Source: Lacisediminihabitans changchengi
GTDB taxonomy: Bacteria; Actinomycetota; Actinomycetes; Actinomycetales; Microbacteriaceae
Direction: 5' to 3'
Assembly: GCF_016634425.1 (NCBI RefSeq)
Contig: NZ_JAEPES010000002.1
Span: forward strand, 310,001-374,000
DNA: 64,000 nt
Positions 7,305-15,184 of the stretch are shown in pieces. The first letter of the stretch is position 1. Each line of letters opens with the position of its first letter. The notes under the pieces are model-generated. The model was not told where the DNA came from. It ran no database searches and saw nothing but the letters and a program-made list of their open reading frames with translations. A program made the translations under genes and the position numbers.

Positions 7305-8116
7305 TAGCCGGGACGGTAGCGGGCGTGATCGGAGTGCTGATCGGGCCGGCGGGACTAGCGTTTGCGGACTGTACGAGAGCGCAATATTCCGCTGGCCTTT
7401 GCCCATCAGTGTCCGGCAGCGTCGGCAACGGCGGCGTCGACCTCTCCGGAACTCAAAACGGTTCCGGGCCCGGTTCGGGGTCAGGAAACGCAGGCAGTGG
7501 AAACACGGGTGCCGGCTCGGGCAACTCCGGCAACGGCGCAGGCGGTGGCCCGGGATCCGGCACCATCCCCAAACCCCCGCCGCCTCCGCGTGACGGCTAT
7601 ACGGTGACGATGCCCGGCGAGGAGCTGCCGACCGCTGTCACTCTCGCCGACATCCGAAGCTTCGTGCCGCACGCGGCCGTCGCCCGCATGGAGCCCAACG
7701 GCTGGATGGTGATCGGGCTGCACACCAACTTTTATGCGGTCGGCTCGCAGCACATCGTCGACGGCGAGTTGCTGGGGCGGCCGGCATCCGTTCGCTTCAC
7801 CCCCAGCGCCTACCACTGGGCGTACGGCGACGGATCGACGGCGAACCTCTCCACGAAAGGCTCGACCTGGGCGGCTCAGCGAATAGCGGAGTTCGACCCC
7901 ACCCCGACCAGTCATATCTTTCGTGCCGCCGGCACCTACACGATCACCCTCACGGTCGACGTAGGGGCCGAGTATCGCTTCGATGGGGGAGGCTGGATCC
8001 CGATTGCCGGAACCCTGCCCGTAGCGGCGAATCAGCTGGTCGCCACCGCTGGTCGAGCAGACACCGTGCTGGTCGGGCGGGACTGTCTCGCACACCCCTC
8101 CGGCCCCGGTTGTTGA
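7280..8116 (+). CDS. secreted PKD-like domain protein
   Basis: A 278-aa exported protein. An N-terminal signal (about 1-30, ending LAFADC) is followed by a Gly/Ser/Asn-rich linker (about 50-96), a proline run, and a C-terminal domain with PKD-type features: YHWAYGDGS, then FRAAGTYTITLTV. PKD domains are beta-sandwiches on surface proteins, often binding carbohydrate or protein. The GTG start at 7280 has GGGAG 7 nt upstream and overlaps the lipoprotein gene, so the two are probably co-translated and may act together at the cell surface. Cys residues near both ends could be disulfide-linked. Confidence 0.75.
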   Translation: MGRTRNLLIAGTVAGVIGVLIGPAGLAFADCTRAQYSAGLCPSVSGSVGNGGVDLSGTQNGSGPGSGSGNAGSGNTGAGSGNSGNGAGGGPGSGTIPKPPPPPRDGYTVTMPGEELPTAVTLADIRSFVPHAAVARMEPNGWMVIGLHTNFYAVGSQHIVDGELLGRPASVRFTPSAYHWAYGDGSTANLSTKGSTWAAQRIAEFDPTPTSHIFRAAGTYTITLTVDVGAEYRFDGGGWIPIAGTLPVAANQLVATAGRADTVLVGRDCLAHPSGPGC

Positions 8117-8148
8117 CCGCGGGAACGCGCTAAGAAAAAGCGAGGCAC

Positions 8149-8170
8149 GCTTACAGCCTGCGCTTATAAA
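8149..8170 (+). promoter_or_regulatory. possible promoter with repeated GCTTAYA element
   Basis: GCTTACA (8149-8155) and GCTTATA (8162-8168) form a 13-nt-period direct repeat upstream of the HtrA-like gene, the second containing a TATAAA-like -10. No good -35 is seen, so this is tentative; the repeat could instead be a response-regulator site. Confidence 0.3.
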
Positions 8171-8221
8171 ACGTTCAGGTTGGCACGAGAAGCTTGCTCC
8201 GCTTGGAAGGAGCACCCCCTC

Positions 8222-9694
8222 ATGACTGAGAACACCCAGGATCACATTCCCGGCCCAGACGAGTCCCCCATCGACTCGACCGCCGCCGCGAACACCGAGC
8301 ACACCGACGCAGCAGAGACGGCACCCACAGAAGCCGCCGCGACCGAGAACCTCGCAGCCACCACTCCTCTTTCGGGCACCGCAGCCCCCGCAGCCGAGAC
8401 GCAGCCGCTCGCCGGGCAGAGTGAGCCTTCCGCCGGAGTCGTTCCCCCGGCCTTCCAGAAGCGCTCCAGTCGTGTCACCCTCGTGGCGGCGCTCGCTGCG
8501 GCCGCGCTGATCGGTGGCGTCGTCGGCGGAGGCATCTCCGCCATCGCCGTCTCGTCGAACCAGAGCAATTCGTCGACCGCGACGAACTCGCCGACGGCAC
8601 AGAACATCACGGTGAACGACACGAAGAGCGTCAACGTCGTGACCGCCGTTGCCGCCAAGGTCGAGCCCTCGGTCGTGACCATTTCCGTCACCGGCGGCTC
8701 CGAGGCGGGCACCGGGTCGGGAGTCATCCTCAGCAACGACGGCTACGTGCTCACCAACACCCACGTCGTCACCCTCGACGGGGAGACCGCATCCGGCAAG
8801 ATCCAGGTCACGACGTCCGACGGTCGCATCTACGACGCCACCGTCGTGGGCACCGACCCGATCGTCGACCTCGCCGTCATCAAGCTGAAGGATGCATCGG
8901 GCCTTCAGCCGGCATCCTTCGCCAACTCGAGCAAGCTCAACGTCGGTGAGACCGCCATCGCGATCGGTGCGCCGCTCGGCCTCTCCAACACCGTCACCGA
9001 CGGAATCGTGAGCTCGCTCAACCGCAGCATCACCATCGCCTCTTCCGCCGTTCCGGACTCGTCGTCCAGCGACAGCTCCGATGGCGGGCAGGGCAACGGC
9101 AACGGCCAGGGCGGCAGCAGCCCGTTCGACTTCTGGCAGTTCAACAACGGCCAGGGCCAGACGCAGCAGCAGTCGGCGGCCACCGCCACGATCTCCCTCC
9201 CCGTCATCCAGACGGATGCCGCGATCAACCCGGGTAACTCCGGTGGCGCGCTCCTCAACTCCGACGGCAAGGTGATCGGCATCAACGTGGCGATCGCCAG
9301 CGCCGGTGACAGCTCCTCCACCGGCTCGCAGGCCGGCAGCATCGGTGTCGGATTCGCCATCCCGTCGAACCTCGCCGAGCGCGTCGCTAACGAGATCATC
9401 AAAGACGGCAAGGCAACTCACGGCCTGCTCGGAGCCGGCGTCGCCGACGCCACCAGCACGGCCGGGAGCACCACCGGCGCCCTGATCAAGTCGGTGACCG
9501 CGGGCGGCGCGGCAGCCGATGCAGGCATCAAGGAGGGCGACGTCATCACGCAGTTCAACGGCGTGAAGATCACCGGCGCCACCGACCTCACCGCGCAGGT
9601 GCGCTTCCTCGCCGCCGGCTCGTCCACCTCGCTGACCTACGTCCGCGACGGCAAGAGCAGCACCGTCGACGTCACGGTCGGCGCACTCAAGTAG
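8222..9694 (+). CDS. HtrA/DegP-type trypsin-like serine protease with PDZ domain
   Basis: A 490-aa membrane-anchored envelope protease. A long Ala/Thr/Glu-rich cytoplasmic N-tail (1-80) leads to one membrane span (about 84-110), then a trypsin-like domain with His181 (LTNTHVV), Asp216 (IVDLAVI) and Ser340 (NPGNSGGAL), and a C-terminal PDZ domain (about 415-490). A low-complexity Gly/Asn/Gln/Ser insertion at about 272-322 interrupts the protease domain. AAGGAGC about 9 nt before 8222 fixes the start. Family members degrade misfolded envelope proteins or act in regulated proteolysis; the target here is unknown. Confidence 0.92.
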   Translation: MTENTQDHIPGPDESPIDSTAAANTEHTDAAETAPTEAAATENLAATTPLSGTAAPAAETQPLAGQSEPSAGVVPPAFQKRSSRVTLVAALAAAALIGGVVGGGISAIAVSSNQSNSSTATNSPTAQNITVNDTKSVNVVTAVAAKVEPSVVTISVTGGSEAGTGSGVILSNDGYVLTNTHVVTLDGETASGKIQVTTSDGRIYDATVVGTDPIVDLAVIKLKDASGLQPASFANSSKLNVGETAIAIGAPLGLSNTVTDGIVSSLNRSITIASSAVPDSSSSDSSDGGQGNGNGQGGSSPFDFWQFNNGQGQTQQQSAATATISLPVIQTDAAINPGNSGGALLNSDGKVIGINVAIASAGDSSSTGSQAGSIGVGFAIPSNLAERVANEIIKDGKATHGLLGAGVADATSTAGSTTGALIKSVTAGGAAADAGIKEGDVITQFNGVKITGATDLTAQVRFLAAGSSTSLTYVRDGKSSTVDVTVGALK

Positions 9695-9716
9695 TACCCG
9701 CTCCCTCCACGCGGCA

Positions 9717-9748
9717 AGAGGCACGGACCCCCATGGGTTCGTGCCTCT
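9717..9748 (+). terminator. rho-independent-type hairpin after the HtrA gene
   Basis: A 14-bp stem (9717-9730 with 9735-9748, one G-T wobble) closes a CCAT loop and is followed by TT, 22 nt after the protease stop codon. It would isolate the protease transcript from the glycosyltransferase gene. Confidence 0.8.
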
Positions 9749-9831
9749 TTCGCGTCTCCCTGGTGACTCGGGGCGGTCCGATGACGGCTGGTAGGCTCGA
9801 TCGACCGACCCCGAGAACCGTATTGGACGCT

Positions 9832-10881
9832 ATGGCGCAGCAGGCATCATCCCTTCCGGGTGTGTCGTATGTGATCCCCGTTCTCAACGAGGCGGCGTAC
9901 ATCGAGACCGCAGTGCGGTCTGTGCTCGGCCAGGACTGGGTCGGCGAAAAGGAGCTGATTCTTGCGCTCGGTCCCTCCACCGATGCGACGGATGCCGTGG
10001 TCGAGAAACTGGCGAAGGAGGACGCCCGCATTGTGGTCGTCCGCAACCCGGCGACGGACATCCCGGTCGGATTGAATCTGGCCATCCGCGCCAGCCGCTT
10101 TCCGATCGTCGTGCGGGTAGACGCCCACTCGGAACTGGAGCCCAATTACACCGAGCGGGCGATCGCCGACCTCGAACGTACCGGGGCCGCCAACGTCGGG
10201 GGAGTCATGAAGGCCCGCGGGCGCACGCCGTTCCAATCCGCGGTCGCCCGTGCCTACAACAGCCGCTTCGGGCTCGGTGGGGGGAGTTACCACGGTGGCG
10301 CCGAGGAGGGCCCGGCGGAGTCGGCGTACCTGGGTGTCTTTCGCCGGGAGGTGCTCGACGAGGTCGATCTCTTCGATGAGACCATCCGCCGCGGCGAGGA
10401 CTGGGAGCTCAACCTGCGCATCCGCGCGGCGGGCCACTCGGTGTGGTTCGACCCCACCCTCGAAGTGACCTACTGGCCTCGGGAGAGCTGGACCAAGCTG
10501 GTGCGGCAGTTTTCCGCCACTGGAACGTGGCGTGGAGAGCTCGTGCGCCGCTATCGCGGGCGCAACCCCTGGCGTTTTTTCGCGCCCCCGGTGTTGGTTC
10601 TGGCGTTAGCCCTCTGCCTGGTGCTCGCGCTACTGCAGCTCACCGGCGTGGTTCGCGGCTGGCCGAGCATCGTGCTGTCGCTGCTCTATCTCGCGCCCGC
10701 GCTCTACCTGGCCGCGCTCACCCTCATCAGTTTCGGCCGCAGCGGGGGAACGCGCTGGCGTGACCGCTGGCGATTCTTCTACGTGCTGCCCACGATGCAC
10801 CTCAGTTGGGGTGCCGGATTTATCGGCGGGTTGCTGCGAGGGGCGCGCGACACCGTCGACACCTCCCGCACCGGCATCTGA
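9832..10881 (+). CDS. family 2 glycosyltransferase (ExoA-like)
   Basis: A 349-aa membrane glycosyltransferase. The GT-A domain starts at SYVIPVLNEA, carries the metal-binding VDAHS motif (about residue 93) and an ED-type acceptor motif in RGEDWELNLR, and is followed by three to four hydrophobic spans from about residue 245. This layout matches ExoA-like enzymes that add sugars to lipid-linked polysaccharide intermediates. A TAGGCT -10 sits at 9792-9797; the ATG at 9832 is chosen because homology begins immediately after it. It is the first gene of the teichoic-acid-type locus and faces the glycerophosphotransferase genes. Confidence 0.85.
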   Translation: MAQQASSLPGVSYVIPVLNEAAYIETAVRSVLGQDWVGEKELILALGPSTDATDAVVEKLAKEDARIVVVRNPATDIPVGLNLAIRASRFPIVVRVDAHSELEPNYTERAIADLERTGAANVGGVMKARGRTPFQSAVARAYNSRFGLGGGSYHGGAEEGPAESAYLGVFRREVLDEVDLFDETIRRGEDWELNLRIRAAGHSVWFDPTLEVTYWPRESWTKLVRQFSATGTWRGELVRRYRGRNPWRFFAPPVLVLALALCLVLALLQLTGVVRGWPSIVLSLLYLAPALYLAALTLISFGRSGGTRWRDRWRFFYVLPTMHLSWGAGFIGGLLRGARDTVDTSRTGI

Positions 10882-10892
10882 GCACCTCGAGC

Positions 10893-10943
10893 GGGTTTCG
10901 ATACGGCTGCTCGCGCGGGCGCTCGCGGCCTACTCAACCAGCG
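10893..10943. repeat. REP-like half element (GGGTTTCGATACGGCTGCTCG type)
   Basis: This stretch matches one arm of the large inverted repeat at 55404-55502: GGGTTTCGATACGGCTGCTCG, a variable GC-rich centre, then CCTACTCAACC. Only one arm is present. It lies just past the glycosyltransferase stop, in a convergent intergenic gap. Confidence 0.8.
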
Positions 10944-11003
10944 AACAGCGTCAGCCTCAACCGGCGAACGGCGTCAGCCTCAACCAGCGATCGGCGTCAG
11001 CCG
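10935..11003. repeat. three imperfect tandem copies of a 23-bp unit
   Basis: The unit CAACCAGCGAACAGCGTCAG plus three bases repeats at 10935-10957, 10958-10980 and 10981-11003 with a few substitutions. It begins inside the tail of the REP-like element, and the last copy contains the stop codon (10997-10999) of the minus-strand glycerophosphotransferase gene. Confidence 0.9.
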
Positions 11004-12481
11004 ACGATGCCCTCGGCGACCAGCCTGGCCACGACGCGATCCGCGGCGTGACCGTCGTCGCGGGGGTTGAATCGTGCTTGCCAGGCCGCGTATCGCTCGC
11101 GGAACTCGGGAGGGACATCCGCGGTCTCCCGTACCCGACGGGCGAGCTCCGTCGCGTCGGCGATGACCGGACCGGGCGCGACCGGTAGCAGATCGAAATA
11201 AAACCCTCGAAGCGTGCTCCGGTAGTGCTCGAGGTCGGGGGTGAAGAAGAAGATCGGCTTTCCGGTCACCGTGAAGTCGAACATGACCGACGAGTAGTCC
11301 GTGATGAGAGCGTCGGCGACAAGGAAGAGCTCGGAGACATCCGGATAGCCGGTCACGTCGATCACCCCCGTCGCGCGCACGTCCTCGCCGGGCAGCAGCG
11401 TGCGGGAGTGACCTCGAATCAGCGTGACGTAGTCCGGTCCGAGTTCGCGGGCGAACGCAGCCACGTCGAGGTGGTCGACCTGATCGGGGTGGTCGTCGCG
11501 CCAGGTCGGCGCGTACAGCAGCACCTTCGTGTCGTTCGGGATGCCGAGCCGGTCACGCACCGTCGCCGCATCTCCGGTTAGCAGCACGTCATCGCGGGGA
11601 TAACCGACCTCCCAGACCGGACCGAGAAAGGCATACGCCTTGCGGAATATGCGGCGGCTGTAGTCATTCTGGGCGAGGAGGATGTCCCAGCGTCGACTCT
11701 CCAGAATCGTCGCGATGGTCGTGCGCAGGCCGACGCGCCCGCGGCTGAGCGCGAGTTTTTTCAACATGGTGCCGTGCCAGGTCTGCAACACCGTCTGGTG
11801 CTTCCGTTTGCGATAGCGTTTGCGCAGCCAATCGTTGACCACCAGCAGCCGGGCAGAGCCGCGGATACGCCACCATTCCGCGCTCCCCTCGACCAGGGCG
11901 ATCGCCCCGTCTGGCACCGTCACCGACGCATCGGCGACACTCCAATAGCGTTGGATGTCCGGGCGTTGCAGAGCGAACGAGCGGTCGATGGCGAGGGGGT
12001 TGCACGACGCGTTGCGGCCGAAGAAACTCTCGAAGAAGACCGCATCGATCGGGGCGTAGTCGGTGGCGCGGTAGTCGGCTTCGAGCGATGCCTGCTGCAG
12101 TCGGCCGCGTTCGCGATCGGTGAGCGGCGCGGCGAAGTCGACGGTGAGGGAGCCGTCGTCGTGGCCGAAGCTGATTCGCGTGACGCCCTCGATGAGCTGC
12201 GACGCGGGGAGGTCGGCAGCGAGCTCGACAGCGTCCACAACACCGCCCACAGCACCGCCCAGGGTGTAGCGGCCCGAGCGCGGGGGCATCGGCGCGCTCT
12301 TCCAGTGCGCGCTGAGAAGGGGAATCGTTGCCGACCAGCGGTCACCCGCGTCGGTCACGGCGCCCACCAACTGCTGACGGGTGCCCGCGAGGGTCAGATG
12401 CTGCGGTGCCGTCCCCGGCCCGCCGAGCAGGATGGCGGGGGATGGCTCGGTCTGGACGCCGAGGGTGTCGATGGTGGTCAT
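10997..12481 (-). CDS. CDP-glycerol glycerophosphotransferase-like enzyme (TagB/TagF family)
   Basis: A 494-aa peripheral membrane transferase of the CDP-glycerol:poly(glycerophosphate) glycerophosphotransferase family. The catalytic C-terminal half shows the expected motifs in order: LQTWHGTMLKKL, LLYAPTWRDD, LIRGHS and the ITDYSSVMFDF signature. The N-terminal half (about 1-200) is divergent and may bind the acceptor. These enzymes add polyol phosphates, or related groups, to wall teichoic acid on the cytoplasmic face. Its start overlaps the stop of the upstream homologue (ATGA), so the two are co-translated. Donor specificity cannot be read from sequence. Confidence 0.88.
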   Translation of the reverse strand: MTTIDTLGVQTEPSPAILLGGPGTAPQHLTLAGTRQQLVGAVTDAGDRWSATIPLLSAHWKSAPMPPRSGRYTLGGAVGGVVDAVELAADLPASQLIEGVTRISFGHDDGSLTVDFAAPLTDRERGRLQQASLEADYRATDYAPIDAVFFESFFGRNASCNPLAIDRSFALQRPDIQRYWSVADASVTVPDGAIALVEGSAEWWRIRGSARLLVVNDWLRKRYRKRKHQTVLQTWHGTMLKKLALSRGRVGLRTTIATILESRRWDILLAQNDYSRRIFRKAYAFLGPVWEVGYPRDDVLLTGDAATVRDRLGIPNDTKVLLYAPTWRDDHPDQVDHLDVAAFARELGPDYVTLIRGHSRTLLPGEDVRATGVIDVTGYPDVSELFLVADALITDYSSVMFDFTVTGKPIFFFTPDLEHYRSTLRGFYFDLLPVAPGPVIADATELARRVRETADVPPEFRERYAAWQARFNPRDDGHAADRVVARLVAEGIVG

Positions 12482-13716
12482 CCGTTGCCCTCCCTTCGCG
12501 TGCTCAGCCGGATCGCCTCGAACACTCTCGCAGTGTTTTCCCCGTCGTGGAACTCGAAATGCCGTGCGGCGATCTCGGCCGTGTGCGCGAGCACGTCGGC
12601 GGCCCAGTCTGCATCGGCGGCGAACCGCTCCAGCTGACCGAGCAGAGCCGTCCAGGAGCGCACCTCTCGGCCTCCGCTGTACCGGCGGTACGGCTCATAG
12701 AGTCCGCGGGAGGTCGTGTACGTCTCCTGGTCGGGCGCGAAATAGAAGATCGGCCCGCCGGTCAGCGAGTAGTCGAAGGCGATCGAGGAGTAGTCGGTAA
12801 TGAGGGTGTCGAAGGCCGGGAGCAGCGGGGTGATGTCGGTCTGCAACTCGGCGCCGAGCATCCGTACCCGAGGCGACGCCAGAGGCCCGGCCGCGTAATC
12901 GCCGACCCCGAGGTGATGCGGACGCACCACCAGCAGCGCATCGCTCGCATCGAGGAAGCCCACGATCGACTGCCATTCGGCGGCGGTCGGCGCGCCGGGA
13001 TCGGGTTCACCGTCGCGCCAGGTCGGGGCGAACAAGACAGTGCGCTGTCCGTGATCCGCAACGCCGAGCCGGCTGAACAGCTCGTCGCGCGCCGGGGTAG
13101 GGCGTGCGAGCACGTCATCGCGTGGATCTCCGGTGACGACGACTCGGGATTCCGGGAGGCCGAACGCGGTGCGCAGTCGTTGGGCGGAGAGCTCTGACGC
13201 GGCCGGCATCAGGCTGATTCCCGCGAATCCTCGGCGGTAGAAGCGCCGAAGGGGGCCACGTAGCCGCCCCGCGCCCGGGATTCCGAGGCTCAGGGTCGCG
13301 GGCGAATCCAGCTGGATCAGCTTGAGCGGGATGCCGTGCCAGAGCTGAACGACGAAGGCTCCGCGGGTGCCGTAACGGTTGGCATCACCGAAACCGTGCG
13401 TCACGACGATGACCTCGGCCCGCAGGGTCGCCAGCAACCCGCGCGCAGAGGTTTTTACGACCGACCGGATGCCGAGCCCCGCGGCTACGGCGACATCCGT
13501 CTCGTCTTTCGCGAGCCAGATTGCGCGAATAGACGGATGTTCGGCACGCACGTAGCGGAACAGTTCGAGTGCCCCCTCGCCGATGCCGGGGCCGGAGCCG
13601 AAGACCCAGGCGTCGAGGCGACGCGGGACTACCGCGGCGGCAATGGCCCCCAGCGCGTAGAGCGGGAGGGCCAGCAATTTTCGCGCGTTACCGGCAGAAA
13701 AGGTGAACCGGGGCAC
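12478..13716 (-). CDS. CDP-glycerol glycerophosphotransferase-like enzyme (TagB/TagF family)
   Basis: A 412-aa relative of the previous enzyme, with a hydrophobic N-terminal segment (about 12-30) that could anchor it in the membrane. Family motifs are VVQLWHGIPLK, LFAPTWRDGE, VVRPHHLG and LITDYSSIAFDYS. Having two non-identical transferases in tandem suggests one primes and one elongates the polymer, as TagB and TagF do, but which is which is not evident. The GTG start at 13716 lies 6 nt after a TAGGCT element on the minus strand, so this operon mRNA is probably leaderless. Confidence 0.88.
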   Translation of the reverse strand: MPRFTFSAGNARKLLALPLYALGAIAAAVVPRRLDAWVFGSGPGIGEGALELFRYVRAEHPSIRAIWLAKDETDVAVAAGLGIRSVVKTSARGLLATLRAEVIVVTHGFGDANRYGTRGAFVVQLWHGIPLKLIQLDSPATLSLGIPGAGRLRGPLRRFYRRGFAGISLMPAASELSAQRLRTAFGLPESRVVVTGDPRDDVLARPTPARDELFSRLGVADHGQRTVLFAPTWRDGEPDPGAPTAAEWQSIVGFLDASDALLVVRPHHLGVGDYAAGPLASPRVRMLGAELQTDITPLLPAFDTLITDYSSIAFDYSLTGGPIFYFAPDQETYTTSRGLYEPYRRYSGGREVRSWTALLGQLERFAADADWAADVLAHTAEIAARHFEFHDGENTARVFEAIRLSTRREGNG

Positions 13717-13722
13717 GATTGG

Positions 13723-13728
13723 AGCCTA
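13723..13728 (-). promoter_or_regulatory. TAGGCT -10 element for the glycerophosphotransferase operon
   Basis: On the minus strand TAGGCT is followed by 6 nt and the GTG start at 13716. The divergent gene at 13781 has only a weaker A/T-rich TTTAAT stretch upstream. Confidence 0.6.
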
Positions 13729-13780
13729 GCAGCGCCCTCCTTCGCAGGAGCGGCGAGGGCCGCGCTGCTTTAATCGGTGG

Positions 13781-15067
13781 ATGCCCCTTCTGAACGACGC
13801 TAGAACCGCGATCAAACTCGCGCGCAATCTCTACACCTCGCGTCAGAATCGCAAGCGGGTCGCCGTTCGCGTGGACGAGCAGCCCCCTCTGCCGGCGAAA
13901 AGTGTGAAGATCGCCGTCTATTTCGCCGACACCAAGGTGAACCTCTATCAGATTCGTCAATGGTACGAGCCCTTGGCCGAACTCGCGAAGACCCATTCGG
14001 TTGCCATCATCGCCCGGTCACCCGGCACGGCGCTGGCCCTGATGGACGAGTCGCCGGTGCCGGTGGTGTATCTGCGGAAGATCGTGGAGTTGGAGGATTT
14101 CGTCGCGGCTCAGGACATCCGCATCGTCTTCTATGTCAATCAGAACGCCAAGAACTTTCAGATGTTCCGGTACGGCCGCATGTGGCACGTTTTCATCAAC
14201 CACGGTGAAAGCGACAAGATGTACATGACCACGAACCAGTTCAAGGCCTACGACTTCAGCCTCATCGCGGGCGAGGCGGCGCGCGACCGCCTTCGCCGCA
14301 AACTCTGGGACTTCGATCTCGACCGGCGCACGATCATGATCGGGCGCCCACAGACCGACCACCTCGCCGGCGCTCTGCCGTGGACGCCGGATGAGCGGAT
14401 GGTGGTGCTCTACTCGCCGACCTGGGAGGGTGATCGGGGGGCCGCGGCCTACGGATCGGTGCCGACCCACGGCGAGGCGTTGGTGGGATCCTTGCTCTCC
14501 ACCGGGCGGCACCGCGTGATCTACCGCCCCCATCCACGCACCGGGGTGATCGATCCTGCGACACGCACGGCCAACCGGAACATCATCGCCTCAATCGCGG
14601 CTGCCAACGCGGCCGATCCCCAGGCCCGGCACCTCTACGACGACGGCGGCCAGCTCGGCTGGCAAGTGGCGGCGGCGGATGTCGCGATCACCGACGTCTC
14701 CGCGATGGTCTACGACCGACTGGCCACGGGTAAACCGCTCATCGTCACCCGACCGGTCTCGCCGGACGCCGACATCGACGAAGACGGCTATCTCGGTCAG
14801 GCGGACTGGCTCTACGCCGACACCGCGGGCGATATCGTCACCCTCGCCGACCGGGTGCTCGTCGACGAAGAAGCACAGAGCCGCCTGCGTTATTGGGTCG
14901 AACGGCACTTCGGAGATACGACACCGGGAGCATCGACCCGTCGCTTCCACGCCGCCGTCGATCAGCTGCTCGCCGAATGGGATCGCAACGCGGAACTGCA
15001 CGCCAACGACGTCGACGAGGCGGAGGTCGACCCCTTCGAGTCCGACTCGGACGACGACGAAGACTAG
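13781..15067 (+). CDS. CDP-glycerol glycerophosphotransferase-like enzyme, third copy
   Basis: A 428-aa member of the same family, more divergent than the pair it is transcribed away from. Recognisable elements are VFINHGESDKM (the HG motif), LYSPTWEGDR, VIYRPHPRTG and AITDVSAMVYDRLATGKP. The C-terminus is very acidic (final residues Asp/Glu-rich), which may keep it soluble or bind metal. It probably acts on the same wall polymer as the two divergent enzymes, perhaps adding a branch or a different polyol phosphate. No membrane span is predicted, so attachment would be peripheral. Confidence 0.8.
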   Translation: MPLLNDARTAIKLARNLYTSRQNRKRVAVRVDEQPPLPAKSVKIAVYFADTKVNLYQIRQWYEPLAELAKTHSVAIIARSPGTALALMDESPVPVVYLRKIVELEDFVAAQDIRIVFYVNQNAKNFQMFRYGRMWHVFINHGESDKMYMTTNQFKAYDFSLIAGEAARDRLRRKLWDFDLDRRTIMIGRPQTDHLAGALPWTPDERMVVLYSPTWEGDRGAAAYGSVPTHGEALVGSLLSTGRHRVIYRPHPRTGVIDPATRTANRNIIASIAAANAADPQARHLYDDGGQLGWQVAAADVAITDVSAMVYDRLATGKPLIVTRPVSPDADIDEDGYLGQADWLYADTAGDIVTLADRVLVDEEAQSRLRYWVERHFGDTTPGASTRRFHAAVDQLLAEWDRNAELHANDVDEAEVDPFESDSDDDED

Positions 15068-15132
15068 GCGCGCGCTCGCGACTGTGCCCGTTCGTGCCTG
15101 TACCCGCTAGTGACTGTGCCGGTTCGTGCAGG

Positions 15133-15156
15133 TTGTGCCTGCTCGAGCGGGCACAA
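15133..15156. terminator. palindromic hairpin in a convergent gap
   Basis: A near-perfect 24-nt palindrome (TTGTGCC...GGCACAA) centred on CTCGAG, with one G-T type wobble. Upstream between 15082 and 15130 the phrase TGTGCC(C/G)GTTCGTGC occurs twice. It sits between two convergent genes and is a plausible bidirectional terminator, though without T-tracts. Confidence 0.55.
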
Positions 15157-15184
15157 TCACCACAAACGGGCCCACGCGCAAAGA

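Noticed and set aside
7481..9724. 747-codon open frame antisense to the PKD and HtrA genes
   Set aside because: Composed of Arg/Gly/Asp low-complexity typical of high-GC antisense frames; both plus-strand genes have clear domains.
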